Positions 1 through 9,928 of a stretch of 64,000 nt of DNA are shown piece by piece. Source of the stretch: Brevundimonas vesicularis (GTDB lineage Bacteria > Pseudomonadota > Alphaproteobacteria > Caulobacterales > Caulobacteraceae); assembly GCF_027886425.1 (NCBI RefSeq), contig NZ_CP115671.1:62001-126000 (forward strand), written 5' to 3'. Both the position numbers and the translations under genes were made by a program. Within the stretch, counting starts at the first letter, position 1, and the number at the start of each line of letters is the position of its first letter. The notes beneath the pieces were generated by a model. That model did no database searches. It was not told the DNA's origin and was given only the letters and a program-made list of their open reading frames with translations.

Positions 1-690
1 ATCGGCGCGGCGGAGGGCACGGTCTTCGCCCGTCAGGTCCAGGTCCGCTACACGCGCGGTCCCTTCTCGGTCTCGGTCGAGAACCCCGAGACGACCGTGA
101 CCCCATTCGGCGGCGGCGCGCGCATCATCGCCGACGACAGCACCCTGCCGGACTTCACCGCCCGCTATGCGGTGTCCAAGCCCTGGGGCGATTTCCAGTT
201 CGCCGGCCTGCTGCGTCAGCTGAAATACCAGAGCCCGGCCAGCAACATCGATTCCACTGCGACCGGCTGGGGGCTGTCGGCCTCGACCAAGATAAAGGTC
301 GGCGCCAAGGACGATCTGCGCCTGATGGTGACGGGCGGCGAGGGCATCGGCCGCTATGTTGGTCTCAACTTCTCCAACGACGCGGTGCTGAACGGCTCGG
401 GCGATCTGGATGCGATCAGCGTGGTCGCCGGCTTCGCCGCCTATCGTCACGTCTGGGCGCCCGGCTGGCGCTCAAGCCTGATCTGGTCGGCGCAGAAGGT
501 GGACAACGACCTGGCCTTCACAGGTCTGACCGCCAACCGTTCGGCCCAGAGCCTCCACGCCAACTTGATCTGGTCGCCGGTTACGGCGTTTGATGTCGGC
601 GCCGAACTGATGTTCGCAGACCGCGAGATCGAAACCGGCGCCAGCGGCGACATGACCCGACTGATCCTGTTCGCCAAATACGGATTCTGA
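1..690 (+). CDS. Outer-membrane porin, DcaP-like (C-terminal part)
   Basis: The reading frame is open from base 1 and stops at 690, so the gene enters the window from the left; 229 residues are visible. The protein alternates short beta-strand-like stretches (for example near DFQFAGLLRQLKYQ and WRSSLIWSAQKV) and ends in KYGF, a terminal Phe typical of outer-membrane beta-barrels recognised by the BAM machinery. The pattern fits DcaP-type trimeric porins, whose substrates vary; the substrate here cannot be read. It ends four bases before the acetyl-CoA synthetase start, so co-transcription is likely. The family call is from overall character, not a search. Confidence 0.75.
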   Translation: MGAAEGTVFARQVQVRYTRGPFSVSVENPETTVTPFGGGARIIADDSTLPDFTARYAVSKPWGDFQFAGLLRQLKYQSPASNIDSTATGWGLSASTKIKVGAKDDLRLMVTGGEGIGRYVGLNFSNDAVLNGSGDLDAISVVAGFAAYRHVWAPGWRSSLIWSAQKVDNDLAFTGLTANRSAQSLHANLIWSPVTAFDVGAELMFADREIETGASGDMTRLILFAKYGF

Positions 691-694
691 TTTG

Positions 695-2650
<1,956 letters not shown>

Positions 2651-2718
2651 AGACGCGGGTTCAATGCGGGGGCTGATGCGCCTATCTGTGCGTCACCCCG
2701 CCGCAGCCTGAGCCGTCC

Positions 2719-3714
2719 ATGCCTCGTTTCCTGTCCCGCCTGCCGATCGACGGCTATCTGCTGGCCCTGATCGGCATGGTGATCCTGGCGGCGCTGTTTC
2801 CCGCCAGCGGACAGGCGGCCGTCGTCATGGACTGGGTGGTCAAGGCCGCCATCGCCCTGCTGTTCTTCCTGTACGGCGCGCGGATGTCGCCGGCGGCCAT
2901 CGGCGCGGGCCTGCTGCACTGGCGGCTTCAGGGCACGGTCTTCCTGTCGACCTTCCTGCTGTTTCCGCTGCTGGGGCTTGGCCTGGTCTTTCTGATGCGA
3001 GGGTCGCTTCAGCCCGATCTGCTGACGGGGATGCTCTATCTGTGCCTGCTGCCGTCCACGGTGCAGTCGTCCATCGCCTTCACCTCCATCGCCGGCGGCA
3101 ATGTCGCGGGTGCCCTGACCAGCGCCAGCCTGTCGAACCTGCTGGGCGTGATCGTGACGCCGCTGCTGGTCGCCCTGCTGATCGGCGGCGCCAATGGCGG
3201 CATCCATCTGCAGTCCATCTTCGACATCGGACTGCAGATCCTGGCCCCCTTCGCCGTAGGCCAGCTGTGCCGCCCGCTGCTGAAGGACTGGCTGACCCGC
3301 CACGCCAAACTGACCGGCCTGGTCGACCGCGGCTCCATCCTGCTGATCGTCTACGCCGCCTTCAGCGAGGGCGTCGTCGCCGGCGTCTGGTCCCAGGTCG
3401 CGCCGCTGGATCTGGCCAAGGTCATTGGCCTCAACATCGCCCTGCTGGCCATCGTCCTGACCCTGACTCTGTTCGCCGGCCGCGCGCTGAAGTTCGACCG
3501 GCCCGATCGGATCGTCATCCTGTTCTGCGGCTCCAAGAAGAGCATGGCCACCGGCATCCCCCTGGCCGGCATCCTGTTCGCCGGTCACGCCGTGCCGCTG
3601 ATCGTCCTGCCGATCATGCTGTTCCACCAGATCCAGCTGTTCGCCTGCACCATCATCGCCCAGCGCTATGCGCGCGAGAATGAAGCGCGCGCCTTGAGCG
3701 CCACTGTCGCTTGA
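2719..3714 (+). CDS. Bile acid:sodium symporter family (SBF-like) transporter
   Basis: Inner-membrane protein of 331 residues with about nine or ten hydrophobic segments starting at residue 12, resembling the SBF-like (PF13593) branch of the BART superfamily. Typical features are the polar helix-breaking stretches LLPSTVQSSIAFTSIAGGN and CGSKKSMATGIPLA, the cross-over motifs of this fold. The substrate is unknown; members move organic anions with sodium, and this bacterial branch is poorly characterised. It begins 68 bases after acs on the same strand and may share its transcript. A clear family call with no functional specificity. Confidence 0.88.
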   Translation: MPRFLSRLPIDGYLLALIGMVILAALFPASGQAAVVMDWVVKAAIALLFFLYGARMSPAAIGAGLLHWRLQGTVFLSTFLLFPLLGLGLVFLMRGSLQPDLLTGMLYLCLLPSTVQSSIAFTSIAGGNVAGALTSASLSNLLGVIVTPLLVALLIGGANGGIHLQSIFDIGLQILAPFAVGQLCRPLLKDWLTRHAKLTGLVDRGSILLIVYAAFSEGVVAGVWSQVAPLDLAKVIGLNIALLAIVLTLTLFAGRALKFDRPDRIVILFCGSKKSMATGIPLAGILFAGHAVPLIVLPIMLFHQIQLFACTIIAQRYARENEARALSATVA

Positions 3715-3736
3715 GATAGACCGGCCTCAGGCCATC

Positions 3737-3810
3737 GCGGGCATGATGTAGTGGTAGCCTGAAAGCTTCCCAAGCTTTTCGTGCGGGTTCGATTCCCGCT
3801 GCCCGCTCCA
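3737..3810 (+). tRNA. tRNA-Gly (anticodon CCC)
   Basis: A 74-base cloverleaf. The acceptor arm GCGGGCA pairs with TGCCCGC before the T discriminator, and CCA is encoded. The D arm contains AGTGGTA, the anticodon stem AAAGC/GCTTT encloses TTCCCAA with anticodon CCC at 3769-3771, and the T arm contains GGTTCGATTCC. It closely resembles E. coli glyU. It reads GGG codons and lies between two convergent protein genes. Confidence 0.97.
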
Positions 3811-3857
3811 GCCTCTCGGCGAAGGCGCGACGTCGCCGCCGCGCCTTCCTTCCGACC

Positions 3858-4820
3858 TCAGTTCGCCGCTTCGACCGTCACGCCGCGCTTTTGCAGGATG
3901 GCCTGGACGCTGTCGTCGCCGGTCAGGTGAGCGGCGCCGACGGCGATGAAGGCGGTGCCGGAGCCTTCAAGCAGGGTCTGGATCTGGTTGGCCCAGTCGG
4001 TGTTCCGATCCACCAGAACGGACTGATAGAGGGCCGGCGAGGCCTCCTTCATTTCCGTGATCGTGACGCGATCCAGCGTTGCGACGTCGCCCCGGGCCCA
4101 GGCCTCGACCATTTCATCCAGTTTTGTGGCGGCGTTCTCGTAGTCCTTCAGCGTCTCGCGCAGGAAGACCAGTTGCACGTCGTCGGGCAGGCCGGCCAGG
4201 ATGCCGATCTGTTTGTCGATGGTCTCGAAGCCGTGGATCGGCTTGCCCGCCGCCTCGGCGCGCGCCTTCAACACCAGTTCGACGCCCGACTTGGGGTCGT
4301 AGCCGGCCTTGATCAGCGGCGCGACCGACAGGCTGAGCGCCGCCAACCAGGGCTTCATCGGCTGAAGCTGGGCGGCCGAGGCGCCCATGGCTTGGGCTGC
4401 CGCATCCAGTTCGGCGTTTTCTTCCGGCGTCAGGCGGCTGGACAAGGGGGTCTCGGGCGACAGGCCGTGCTGCTGAATCAGCGGCATGATGGCGGCCTGG
4501 TCGTCGGGATTGCTGATCTCGAACCAGATGTCCGAGGCGCTGTCGAAGGCGGCCTCGACGCGGGGGCTGGCCCAGCCGGTCGTCGGGCGAAGCACATGGA
4601 CCGAGCCGAACAGATACAGGGTCGAATCCGCATCCTTGACCACCCACAGGGCGGGGCCTTCGCCCTGGATGGGCGCGGGCGCAGCAGGCGCGGCGGTCTG
4701 GGCCAGGACGTCAGCCGGGACGCCGGCGATGGCGGCGAACAGCGCCACGCCTCCGGCGACGCCGATCGCGCCCCGCACCAGGGTGGAAACGGAGGATTTG
4801 AGATGGGCTGTAAAGGTCAT
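3858..4820 (-). CDS. TraB/GumN family protein, exported
   Basis: A 320-residue protein with an N-terminal hydrophobic segment (about residues 18-40, ending near DVLAQTAAPA) that looks like a signal peptide. The mature part begins with ALWVVKDADSTLYLFGSVHV, the hallmark of the TraB/GumN (PF01963) fold, and contains further family-like segments (FETIDKQIGILAGL and a late GAAHLTGDDS). The GxxH pairs are proposed metal or catalytic sites in this metalloprotease-like superfamily, but the bacterial role is not established. It is the last gene of a three-gene operon, four bases downstream of the XRE regulator. Confidence 0.88.
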   Translation of the reverse strand: MTFTAHLKSSVSTLVRGAIGVAGGVALFAAIAGVPADVLAQTAAPAAPAPIQGEGPALWVVKDADSTLYLFGSVHVLRPTTGWASPRVEAAFDSASDIWFEISNPDDQAAIMPLIQQHGLSPETPLSSRLTPEENAELDAAAQAMGASAAQLQPMKPWLAALSLSVAPLIKAGYDPKSGVELVLKARAEAAGKPIHGFETIDKQIGILAGLPDDVQLVFLRETLKDYENAATKLDEMVEAWARGDVATLDRVTITEMKEASPALYQSVLVDRNTDWANQIQTLLEGSGTAFIAVGAAHLTGDDSVQAILQKRGVTVEAAN

Positions 4821-4824
4821 GAGT

Positions 4825-5022
4825 TCACGCTTTATCGTCTGAAAAGATGGATTCGATGGGTTGGCCGAAGACGCGGGCGATCTTGAAGGCCAGCGGCAGG
4901 GAGGGGTCGTAACGGCCGGTCTCCAGGGCGTTCACGGTCTGGCGCGATACGCCGAGTTGTTCGGCCAACTGCGCCTGGCTCCAGTCGCGCTCGGCGCGCA
5001 GGACCTTGAGACGATTGTTCAT
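4825..5022 (-). CDS. Small XRE-family HTH regulator (YozG-like)
   Basis: A 65-residue protein that is almost entirely one helix-turn-helix: WSQAQLAEQLGVSRQTVNALE covers the two DNA-binding helices and GRYDPSLPLAFKIARVF the packing helices. Such minimal XRE proteins are usually encoded beside a small multi-span membrane protein of unknown function, as here (5026-5484, gap of three bases). It probably represses its own operon through the inverted repeat at 5497-5513. The HTH call is firm; the regulated function is unknown. Confidence 0.9.
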   Translation of the reverse strand: MNNRLKVLRAERDWSQAQLAEQLGVSRQTVNALETGRYDPSLPLAFKIARVFGQPIESIFSDDKA

Positions 5023-5025
5023 GGC

Positions 5026-5484
5026 TCAGCCCCGCATCCGCGCCAGCCACCACCAGGCCCAGACGAGGGTGTAGCCGATCAGCATGGGGGCGATCATCAA
5101 GGCGGCGCCGGCGGACACATAGTCGATGGGCGAGCCGCCCGATCCGATCTCGCGCGCGATCACCTCGCGCCACGGCCCCGCCGAGGACAGGATCAGGCCG
5201 ACGCCGCTGACGCACATGCCGGCCGTTCCGCCCCAGTACCAGGCGGCCTTGTGCGCCTCACGTGCGGCTTCGTCGATGACCCGCATCCATTCGGCGCCGA
5301 CCCACAGCGAGCCGGCCATGATGGTGGCGGCGAAGACGGCGGTGAAGATCATCTCCCCCATCTCCGAACCGATCCAGCCGGCGCGGGCGGCGTATCCCAT
5401 CGCGATCCCGCCGACCAAGGCTAACAACAGTCCGCCGCCGAAGGTGATTGCAATCGCCTTGATTACCGGCCGCCACTTGCGCAT
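5026..5484 (-). CDS. Four-span membrane protein, partner of XRE regulator
   Basis: A 152-residue protein with four hydrophobic stretches (about residues 8-31, 44-63, 84-103 and 122-146) and little else; I do not recognise a domain. Charged short loops and a Trp-rich last segment (YTLVWAWWWLARMRG) suggest an integral inner-membrane protein. It is the first gene of the operon with the XRE regulator and the TraB-like protein. Similar membrane/XRE pairs are frequent in bacteria, and the membrane partner often resembles DUF2178/DUF3796-like proteins, but I cannot assign one. Confidence 0.75.
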   Translation of the reverse strand: MRKWRPVIKAIAITFGGGLLLALVGGIAMGYAARAGWIGSEMGEMIFTAVFAATIMAGSLWVGAEWMRVIDEAAREAHKAAWYWGGTAGMCVSGVGLILSSAGPWREVIAREIGSGGSPIDYVSAGAALMIAPMLIGYTLVWAWWWLARMRG

Positions 5485-5496
5485 CAGTCAACACCC

Positions 5497-5513
5497 CTTG
5501 TCCTATTGACAAG
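5497..5513 (-). promoter_or_regulatory. Probable XRE operator in the membrane/XRE/TraB promoter
   Basis: A perfect 6-base inverted repeat, CTTGTC-N5-GACAAG, lies 13 bases upstream of the first gene of the operon. On the minus strand it is followed upstream by a second TGTCAAT copy (near 5518-5524) and by a TTGACA that could serve as a -35 box (near 5536-5541). Position and symmetry fit autoregulation by the XRE protein. The operator role is inferred. Confidence 0.55.
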
Positions 5514-5569
5514 CTACATTGACATAACGGCGTCGGCGCTGTCAAGCGCCCTTTCCATAGAAAGAGGCC

Positions 5570-6787
5570 CTACTCCGCCTTGGCGGCGGCGATCAGTTCG
5601 GGACGGGCGATGGCGCGGGGTGCGGTTTCGACCGGCGTCAGATCCGGCAAGGCCTTGCCCTCATGGTCGACCTGCAGATCCTCGAACCGGCGTGCGGAGA
5701 CCATGACCTGGCTCTCGAGCGAGCCGACGAACTGATTGTACTTGCCGACGGCCGTATCCAGCGCGCGTCCGACGGCGGAGGCATGGCCGCCCATGACCGA
5801 CAGCCGCTTGTAGAGTTCGCGGCCCAAGGCGGCGACCTTGTCGGCGTTGGCCGCCTGCTCTTCCGCGCGCCAGCCATAGGCGACGGCCTTGCACAGGGCG
5901 AACAGGGTCGAGGGCGTGACGATGACGACGCGCGAGGCCATGGCCTGGGTCATCAAATCTGGCTCATGGTCCAGAGCCGTTACCAGGAAGGCGTCGCCGG
6001 GCACGAACAGGACGACGAAATCGGGGCTGGGCTTGAACTGGTCCTGATAGGCCTTGGACGACAGTTGGCGCACATGGGTTTTCAGGCTGGCGGCGGTGCG
6101 CAGACCGACGGAGCGGGCGCGCGCCTCCTCGTCGCCCTCCCCGTCGTCGAAGGCCAGCGGAACCTTGGCGTCGATCACGAACATGCCGCCGCCGGGCAGG
6201 CGGACGATGAAGTCGGGCCGGTTCTGGCGGCCCTCGTCGTCGGCGCTGGACGTCTGCTCGGTGAAGTCGAACCGCCCCGCCATGCCGGCGGCCTCCAGCA
6301 CATTGCGACAGGTCTGCTCGCCCCAGCGCCCGCGACGGCCCGTATTGCCGCGCAGGGCCTCGGTCAGCTTGCGCGCCTCGTCGCGCGTGGCGGAGGAGGC
6401 CGTCATCAGCTGGGCCAGCTGTTCACGCAGCCCCCCGGTCTCTTCGGAGCGCGTCTTCTCCAGCGCGGCGACATGCTCCTGGAACTTGGTCAGGGTGTCG
6501 GCGACAGGTTTCAGCTGGGCGGCCATCCGCTCGCGCGCCAGCTGGTCCTGAGCGCGGAAGGTCTCGGTCGCGCGACTGACCATCTGATCCGCCACGACCT
6601 GGGCCGACTGCGCGGCCTGGGCCTTGAGCAGTTCGCCCATGGTCAAACGGCTTTCCTCGACCAGATCGATGCGGGCCTCCGCCGCCGCCAGCGCGCCGCT
6701 CGTCCTCTGCCAGCCCATATAGGCCCACAGAAAACCGCCCGCGAACGCGGCGGCCAGGACAGCGAGGATCAGCACAAGCATGTTCAT
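5570..6787 (-). CDS. rmuC: DNA recombination protein RmuC
   Basis: A 405-residue protein with an N-terminal membrane anchor (about residues 3-25), a coiled-coil region to about residue 150, and the RmuC nuclease-like domain after it, seen in GRRGRWGEQTCRNVLEAAGM, NRPDFIVRLPGGGMFVIDAK and the FVPGDAFLVTAL segment. RmuC limits inversions at short inverted repeats in E. coli and is thought to act on DNA secondary structures. The DxK-like pair (PDFIV...IDAK) of a PD-(D/E)XK fold is visible. It is divergent from the 6908 gene; a simple monocistronic context. Confidence 0.93.
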   Translation of the reverse strand: MNMLVLILAVLAAAFAGGFLWAYMGWQRTSGALAAAEARIDLVEESRLTMGELLKAQAAQSAQVVADQMVSRATETFRAQDQLARERMAAQLKPVADTLTKFQEHVAALEKTRSEETGGLREQLAQLMTASSATRDEARKLTEALRGNTGRRGRWGEQTCRNVLEAAGMAGRFDFTEQTSSADDEGRQNRPDFIVRLPGGGMFVIDAKVPLAFDDGEGDEEARARSVGLRTAASLKTHVRQLSSKAYQDQFKPSPDFVVLFVPGDAFLVTALDHEPDLMTQAMASRVVIVTPSTLFALCKAVAYGWRAEEQAANADKVAALGRELYKRLSVMGGHASAVGRALDTAVGKYNQFVGSLESQVMVSARRFEDLQVDHEGKALPDLTPVETAPRAIARPELIAAAKAE

Positions 6788-6849
6788 GCTCCGTTCCTAA
6801 CGAGAGTCGCCTTCAATGAGAAGCGGGGCCCTTCCGGCGCCGCTTGTCC

Positions 6850-6874
6850 GGAACGTCGCCGTTGCGATGACGTT
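6850..6874 (+). promoter_or_regulatory. EcfG (SigT)-type general stress promoter
   Basis: GGAAC at 6850-6854, 16 bases, then CGTT at 6871-6874: an exact match to the alphaproteobacterial general-stress sigma consensus GGAAC-N16/17-CGTT. The spacing to the ATG at 6908 leaves about 25-30 bases of leader. It should make the downstream small membrane protein part of the general stress response. The match is seen; its activity is inferred. Confidence 0.65.
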
Positions 6875-6907
6875 GGTGTCTCAGCCATTTGCACGAAGGA
6901 CCCGCCC

Positions 6908-7270
6908 ATGACCCCGGAAAAGCCCCACCGACACGACACCGCCGCCGATGCGGTGCACGACGGCCGGCCGGTCGAAGCAGAACTGGTGCGCAGCGGACGC
7001 AAGAACCCGCGCATCGCCGTCATCCTAGCGGTTTCGACCCTCGCCGCCGCGGTGCTGCTGTTGGGACTGTGGTTCGTGACCAACGGCGCTTTCAACGCCA
7101 AGAACGCTGAGACGGGGCCGCAAGCCGCCGCCGCCGAGACCCAGGCGTTCGCGGGCGACAGCCAGACGCCGCCCGCCGCCGACGCGCCAACGGATTCGAC
7201 GGGCCGCGCCGTCGCCACACCGACGGGCGAAGCGCCGAACGTCAACGCCCCGACGGCGCCTTCGAACTAA
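6908..7270 (+). CDS. Single-span membrane protein of unknown function, predicted stress-induced
   Basis: A 120-residue protein. Residues 1-32 are charged (many His, Asp and Arg), residues about 35-58 form one transmembrane helix (IAVILAVSTLAAAVLLLGLW), and the rest is a low-complexity Ala/Pro/Thr tail that is probably disordered and periplasmic. The ATG at 6908 is chosen because AAGGA lies just upstream and because the EcfG-like promoter ends at 6874; the same frame is open far upstream, but that part is antisense to rmuC. No domain is recognised. It converges on recR five bases away. Confidence 0.72.
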   Translation: MTPEKPHRHDTAADAVHDGRPVEAELVRSGRKNPRIAVILAVSTLAAAVLLLGLWFVTNGAFNAKNAETGPQAAAAETQAFAGDSQTPPAADAPTDSTGRAVATPTGEAPNVNAPTAPSN

Positions 7271-7275
7271 CTCGG

Positions 7276-7878
7276 TCAGGCCGGGCGGCGGGCGCGAAGG
7301 GCCTGGACGATGGTGCCGTCGTCCAGCCAATCCAGTTCGCCGCCGACCGGCACCCCGCGCGCCAGCGAGGTGATCTCCACATCCGGCCCGGCGATCCGCT
7401 CAGCGACATAGTGGGCGGTCGTCTGGCCATCGACCGTGGCCGGCAGGGCCAGCACGACCTCGCGCACGCCCCCGCCCCTTACGCGCCCGACCAGTTCGGT
7501 GACCCGCAGATGCTCGGGTCCGACGCCGTCCAGAGCGGACAGCAGTCCGCCCAGCACATGATATTTTCCGCGAAAGGCGCCGGATCGCTCCATCGCCCAC
7601 AGGGCGCCGGCCTCCTCGACCACGCAGATCAGGCCATTGTCACGCGATCCGTCCGAACAGATGGCGCAGGGGTCGCGCGTATCCGGCGCGCCGCAAACCG
7701 AGCACGACACGACCTTTTCCGCCGTCTCGGCCAGCGACGCCGCCAGCGGCACCAGCAACTGCTCGCGCCGCTTCAACAGCGCCAGCGCCGCGCGCCGCGC
7801 CGAGCGCGGACCCAGGCCCGGCAGTTTGGCGAGAAGGGAGATCAGCCGTTCGATCTCCGGCCCGGCGGAGACGGCCAT
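7276..7878 (-). CDS. recR: Recombination mediator RecR
   Basis: A 200-residue protein matching RecR in length and order: an N-terminal helix-hairpin-helix (LAKLPGLGPRSARRAAL), a C4 zinc finger (C59, C62, C71, C74) and a Toprim domain starting GLICVVEEAGALWAMER. With RecF and RecO it loads RecA onto SSB-coated gaps. Its start codon shares a base with the ybaB stop (TGATG), so it is translationally coupled to ybaB. In many bacteria dnaX-ybaB-recR form one unit; here dnaX is about 4 kb away on the other strand. Confidence 0.97.
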   Translation of the reverse strand: MAVSAGPEIERLISLLAKLPGLGPRSARRAALALLKRREQLLVPLAASLAETAEKVVSCSVCGAPDTRDPCAICSDGSRDNGLICVVEEAGALWAMERSGAFRGKYHVLGGLLSALDGVGPEHLRVTELVGRVRGGGVREVVLALPATVDGQTTAHYVAERIAGPDVEITSLARGVPVGGELDWLDDGTIVQALRARRPA

Positions 7879-8207
7879 CAGAACAGTTTCGGCATTCCGG
7901 GAATGTTCATCCCGGCCATGGGGCCTGCGGCCTCGCGCATCAGGGCGTTGTTTTGCTCATCCAGCTTGCGCTTGGCGTCCGCATGGGCGGCGACGATAAG
8001 ATCGGCCAGGATCTCGCCCTCGCCCGGGCTCAACAGACTGTCGTCGATCTTGATGGCCGTAATCTCGCCAGGCCCCTTGAGGGACACCGAGACGAGGCCG
8101 CCGCCGGACGAACCCTCGGCTGTGGTTTCAGCCATCCTGGCTTGGGCGTCCTGCAGCTTTTGCTGCATCGCCTGGGCCTGCTGCATCAGTTGGGTCAGAT
8201 CTTTCAT
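7878..8207 (-). CDS. YbaB/EbfC nucleoid-associated protein
   Basis: A 109-residue DNA-binding protein of the YbaB/EbfC family, starting MKDLTQLMQQAQAMQQKLQ, the characteristic N-terminal helix, and ending in the Met/Gly-rich tail AGMNIPGMPKLF. The frame stays open for 40 codons upstream, but the start at 8207 matches the family. It forms a dimer that binds DNA and is coupled to recR. The stop codon overlaps the recR start by one base. Confidence 0.95.
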   Translation of the reverse strand: MKDLTQLMQQAQAMQQKLQDAQARMAETTAEGSSGGGLVSVSLKGPGEITAIKIDDSLLSPGEGEILADLIVAAHADAKRKLDEQNNALMREAAGPMAGMNIPGMPKLF

Positions 8208-8364
8208 GCCCTCTAGATAGGGCGAACAAAGCTCGGGCGACAGAGGGGTTGTGCTCGGTGCGTGATATCGAAACCCAGTCTTTCGGGATTGGCGCTTGCG
8301 GCTGTTGCGAAACACCCTAATTAGCACCTGTACTCGTTGCTATTTAAGTCAGGAACGCATTCCC

Positions 8365-8979
8365 ATGGCCTATGACGCTACTCATCAACGCGACGTCCCG
8401 CTGTCGGACGCCGCCCTGTCGCAACTGTTCACCGAGGCGCGCACGCGCAACGGCTGGACTGACCGCCCCGTCGCGCCGGAACTGCTGCGCAAGCTGTATG
8501 ACCTGACCAAGTTCGGGCCGACGGCGGTCAACGGATCGCCCGCCCGCTTCGTCTTCGTCACGTCTCCGGAGGCCAAGGCCCGCCTGATCCCGCTGATGAG
8601 CGAGGGCAATCGCGACAAGACGCAGCAGGCCCCGGTGACGGTGATCGTCGGTCAGGACATGGATTTCCACGACCATCTCGACGCCCTGTTCCCCCACGCT
8701 CCGGGCGCCAAGGCCTGGTTCGCCGACGAGGCCGCTCGGCGTGAGACCGCCTTCCGCAATGCCTCGCTGCAAGGCGGCTATCTGACCATCGCCGCCCGCG
8801 CCCTGGGCCTGGATGTCGGGCCGATGTCCGGCTTCGACGCCGCCGGCGTGAAGGCCCAGTTCTTCCCCGACAGCCATGTCGAGCCGAACTATATCCTCAA
8901 CCTCGGCTATGGCTCGGACGAGAACCTGTTTCCACGCTCGCCGCGCCTGTCGTTCGACGAGGCCGCAAAGATCCTCTGA
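8365..8979 (+). CDS. Malonic semialdehyde reductase-like nitroreductase (RutE/HadB)
   Basis: A 204-residue nitroreductase-fold flavoprotein. The segment KFGPTAVNGSPARFVFV and the late GYGSDENLFPRSPRLSFDEAAKI are typical of the RutE/HadB branch, which reduces malonic semialdehyde to 3-hydroxypropionate in pyrimidine degradation. No other rut gene is in the window, so the substrate is uncertain. The ATG at 8365 is preceded by AGGAAC at 8351-8356. A clean terminator follows at 9008. Confidence 0.85.
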   Translation: MAYDATHQRDVPLSDAALSQLFTEARTRNGWTDRPVAPELLRKLYDLTKFGPTAVNGSPARFVFVTSPEAKARLIPLMSEGNRDKTQQAPVTVIVGQDMDFHDHLDALFPHAPGAKAWFADEAARRETAFRNASLQGGYLTIAARALGLDVGPMSGFDAAGVKAQFFPDSHVEPNYILNLGYGSDENLFPRSPRLSFDEAAKIL

Positions 8980-9007
8980 GCCGAGCGCTCAGCCCGAAAC
9001 GAAGAAA

Positions 9008-9030
9008 GGCGGCCGTCGGGCCGCCCTTTT
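9008..9030 (+). terminator. Rho-independent terminator after the RutE-like gene
   Basis: Stem GGCGGCC/GGCCGCC with a GTCG loop followed by C and TTTT. AAA before the stem also gives a short U tract on the other strand, so it may serve the convergent cytochrome gene as well. Confidence 0.8.
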
Positions 9031-9050
9031 GTCGTTCATCGCCGGAACGA

Positions 9051-9785
9051 TCAGGTGTTGGGCGGCGCAGACGCCGTCGCGGCGGGCGGGGCCGCCGGGG
9101 TCGCCTGAGACGCGGCGGGGGCGCCGGCGGCCGGGGTGGTCCCGGTCGCTTCGGTCGCCGCGGCGCCCTCGGTCACCGGGGCCTCGCCCGTCGCAGGCGC
9201 GCCGGCGGCCGGCGCGGCCGCGCCAGGCTGACGGGTGGGATCCGGCGCCGGGATGGCGAAGCCGCCCGAGCCCTGAGTGCGCAGCCAGGCGATCAGATTG
9301 ATGCGCGTCTGAGTGTCGCGGATGCCGGCGAAGGACATCTTGGTGCCGGGCACGTATTTGGCCGGGGCCGTGATGAAGCTGTTGATCTGGTCATAGCCCC
9401 AGGTCGGCGCCTCGGCCTTGTGCTTGGCCATGGCGTCGGAATAGGCGAAGCCCGGACGGTGCATGACCGGCCCGCCGACCACGCCCCACAGGTTCGGACC
9501 GATCTTGTCGGCGCCGCCCTGGTGCGCGTCATGGCAGGCCTGGCAACGTGCGAAGGCGGCCTCGCCGGCGGCCAGATCGGCGGTCGGCAGGACCGTGCCC
9601 CAGTCGGGCGCCAGTTCGGCGGCTTCACCGCCGGCGGCTTCTTCCGGCGCATCGACGAAATAGCCCATCTTTTCGGGCGCTTCCGAATGATAGACGAGGC
9701 CCGAGGCCTGCTGGACGACCAGGATGACGAACGCCGTCCCCAGAGCCGCGCCGAAAATCTTGTTCCACTTAAGATCGCCGCTCAT
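9051..9785 (-). CDS. Membrane-anchored cytochrome c (CycM-like)
   Basis: A 244-residue protein with an uncleaved N-terminal anchor (residues about 9-32), a class I cytochrome c domain with the heme site CQACH (C81, C84, H85) and a distal Met near PGTKM (M150), and a C-terminal Ala/Pro/Thr-rich tail of about 65 residues. This is the alphaproteobacterial c552/CycM layout, which carries electrons from the bc1 complex to cytochrome oxidase in the periplasmic face of the membrane. The start at 9785 is chosen because MSGDLKWNKIFGA opens the anchor; 27 upstream codons are also open. The long tail is unusual. Confidence 0.93.
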   Translation of the reverse strand: MSGDLKWNKIFGAALGTAFVILVVQQASGLVYHSEAPEKMGYFVDAPEEAAGGEAAELAPDWGTVLPTADLAAGEAAFARCQACHDAHQGGADKIGPNLWGVVGGPVMHRPGFAYSDAMAKHKAEAPTWGYDQINSFITAPAKYVPGTKMSFAGIRDTQTRINLIAWLRTQGSGGFAIPAPDPTRQPGAAAPAAGAPATGEAPVTEGAAATEATGTTPAAGAPAASQATPAAPPAATASAPPNT

Positions 9786-9928
9786 ACGCCTGGTCGTTTC
9801 CCTCTGCCGGCCGGGCCCCTTAGAAAACATGCCCCGGACATAATCTTGCTTTGGCGTCTCTGGCACGGTAGCGCCGCCTTCGCAACCGGCCCAACGCGCG
9901 ACGGGCCAGACAGGCGTCAGGGAAGTCG

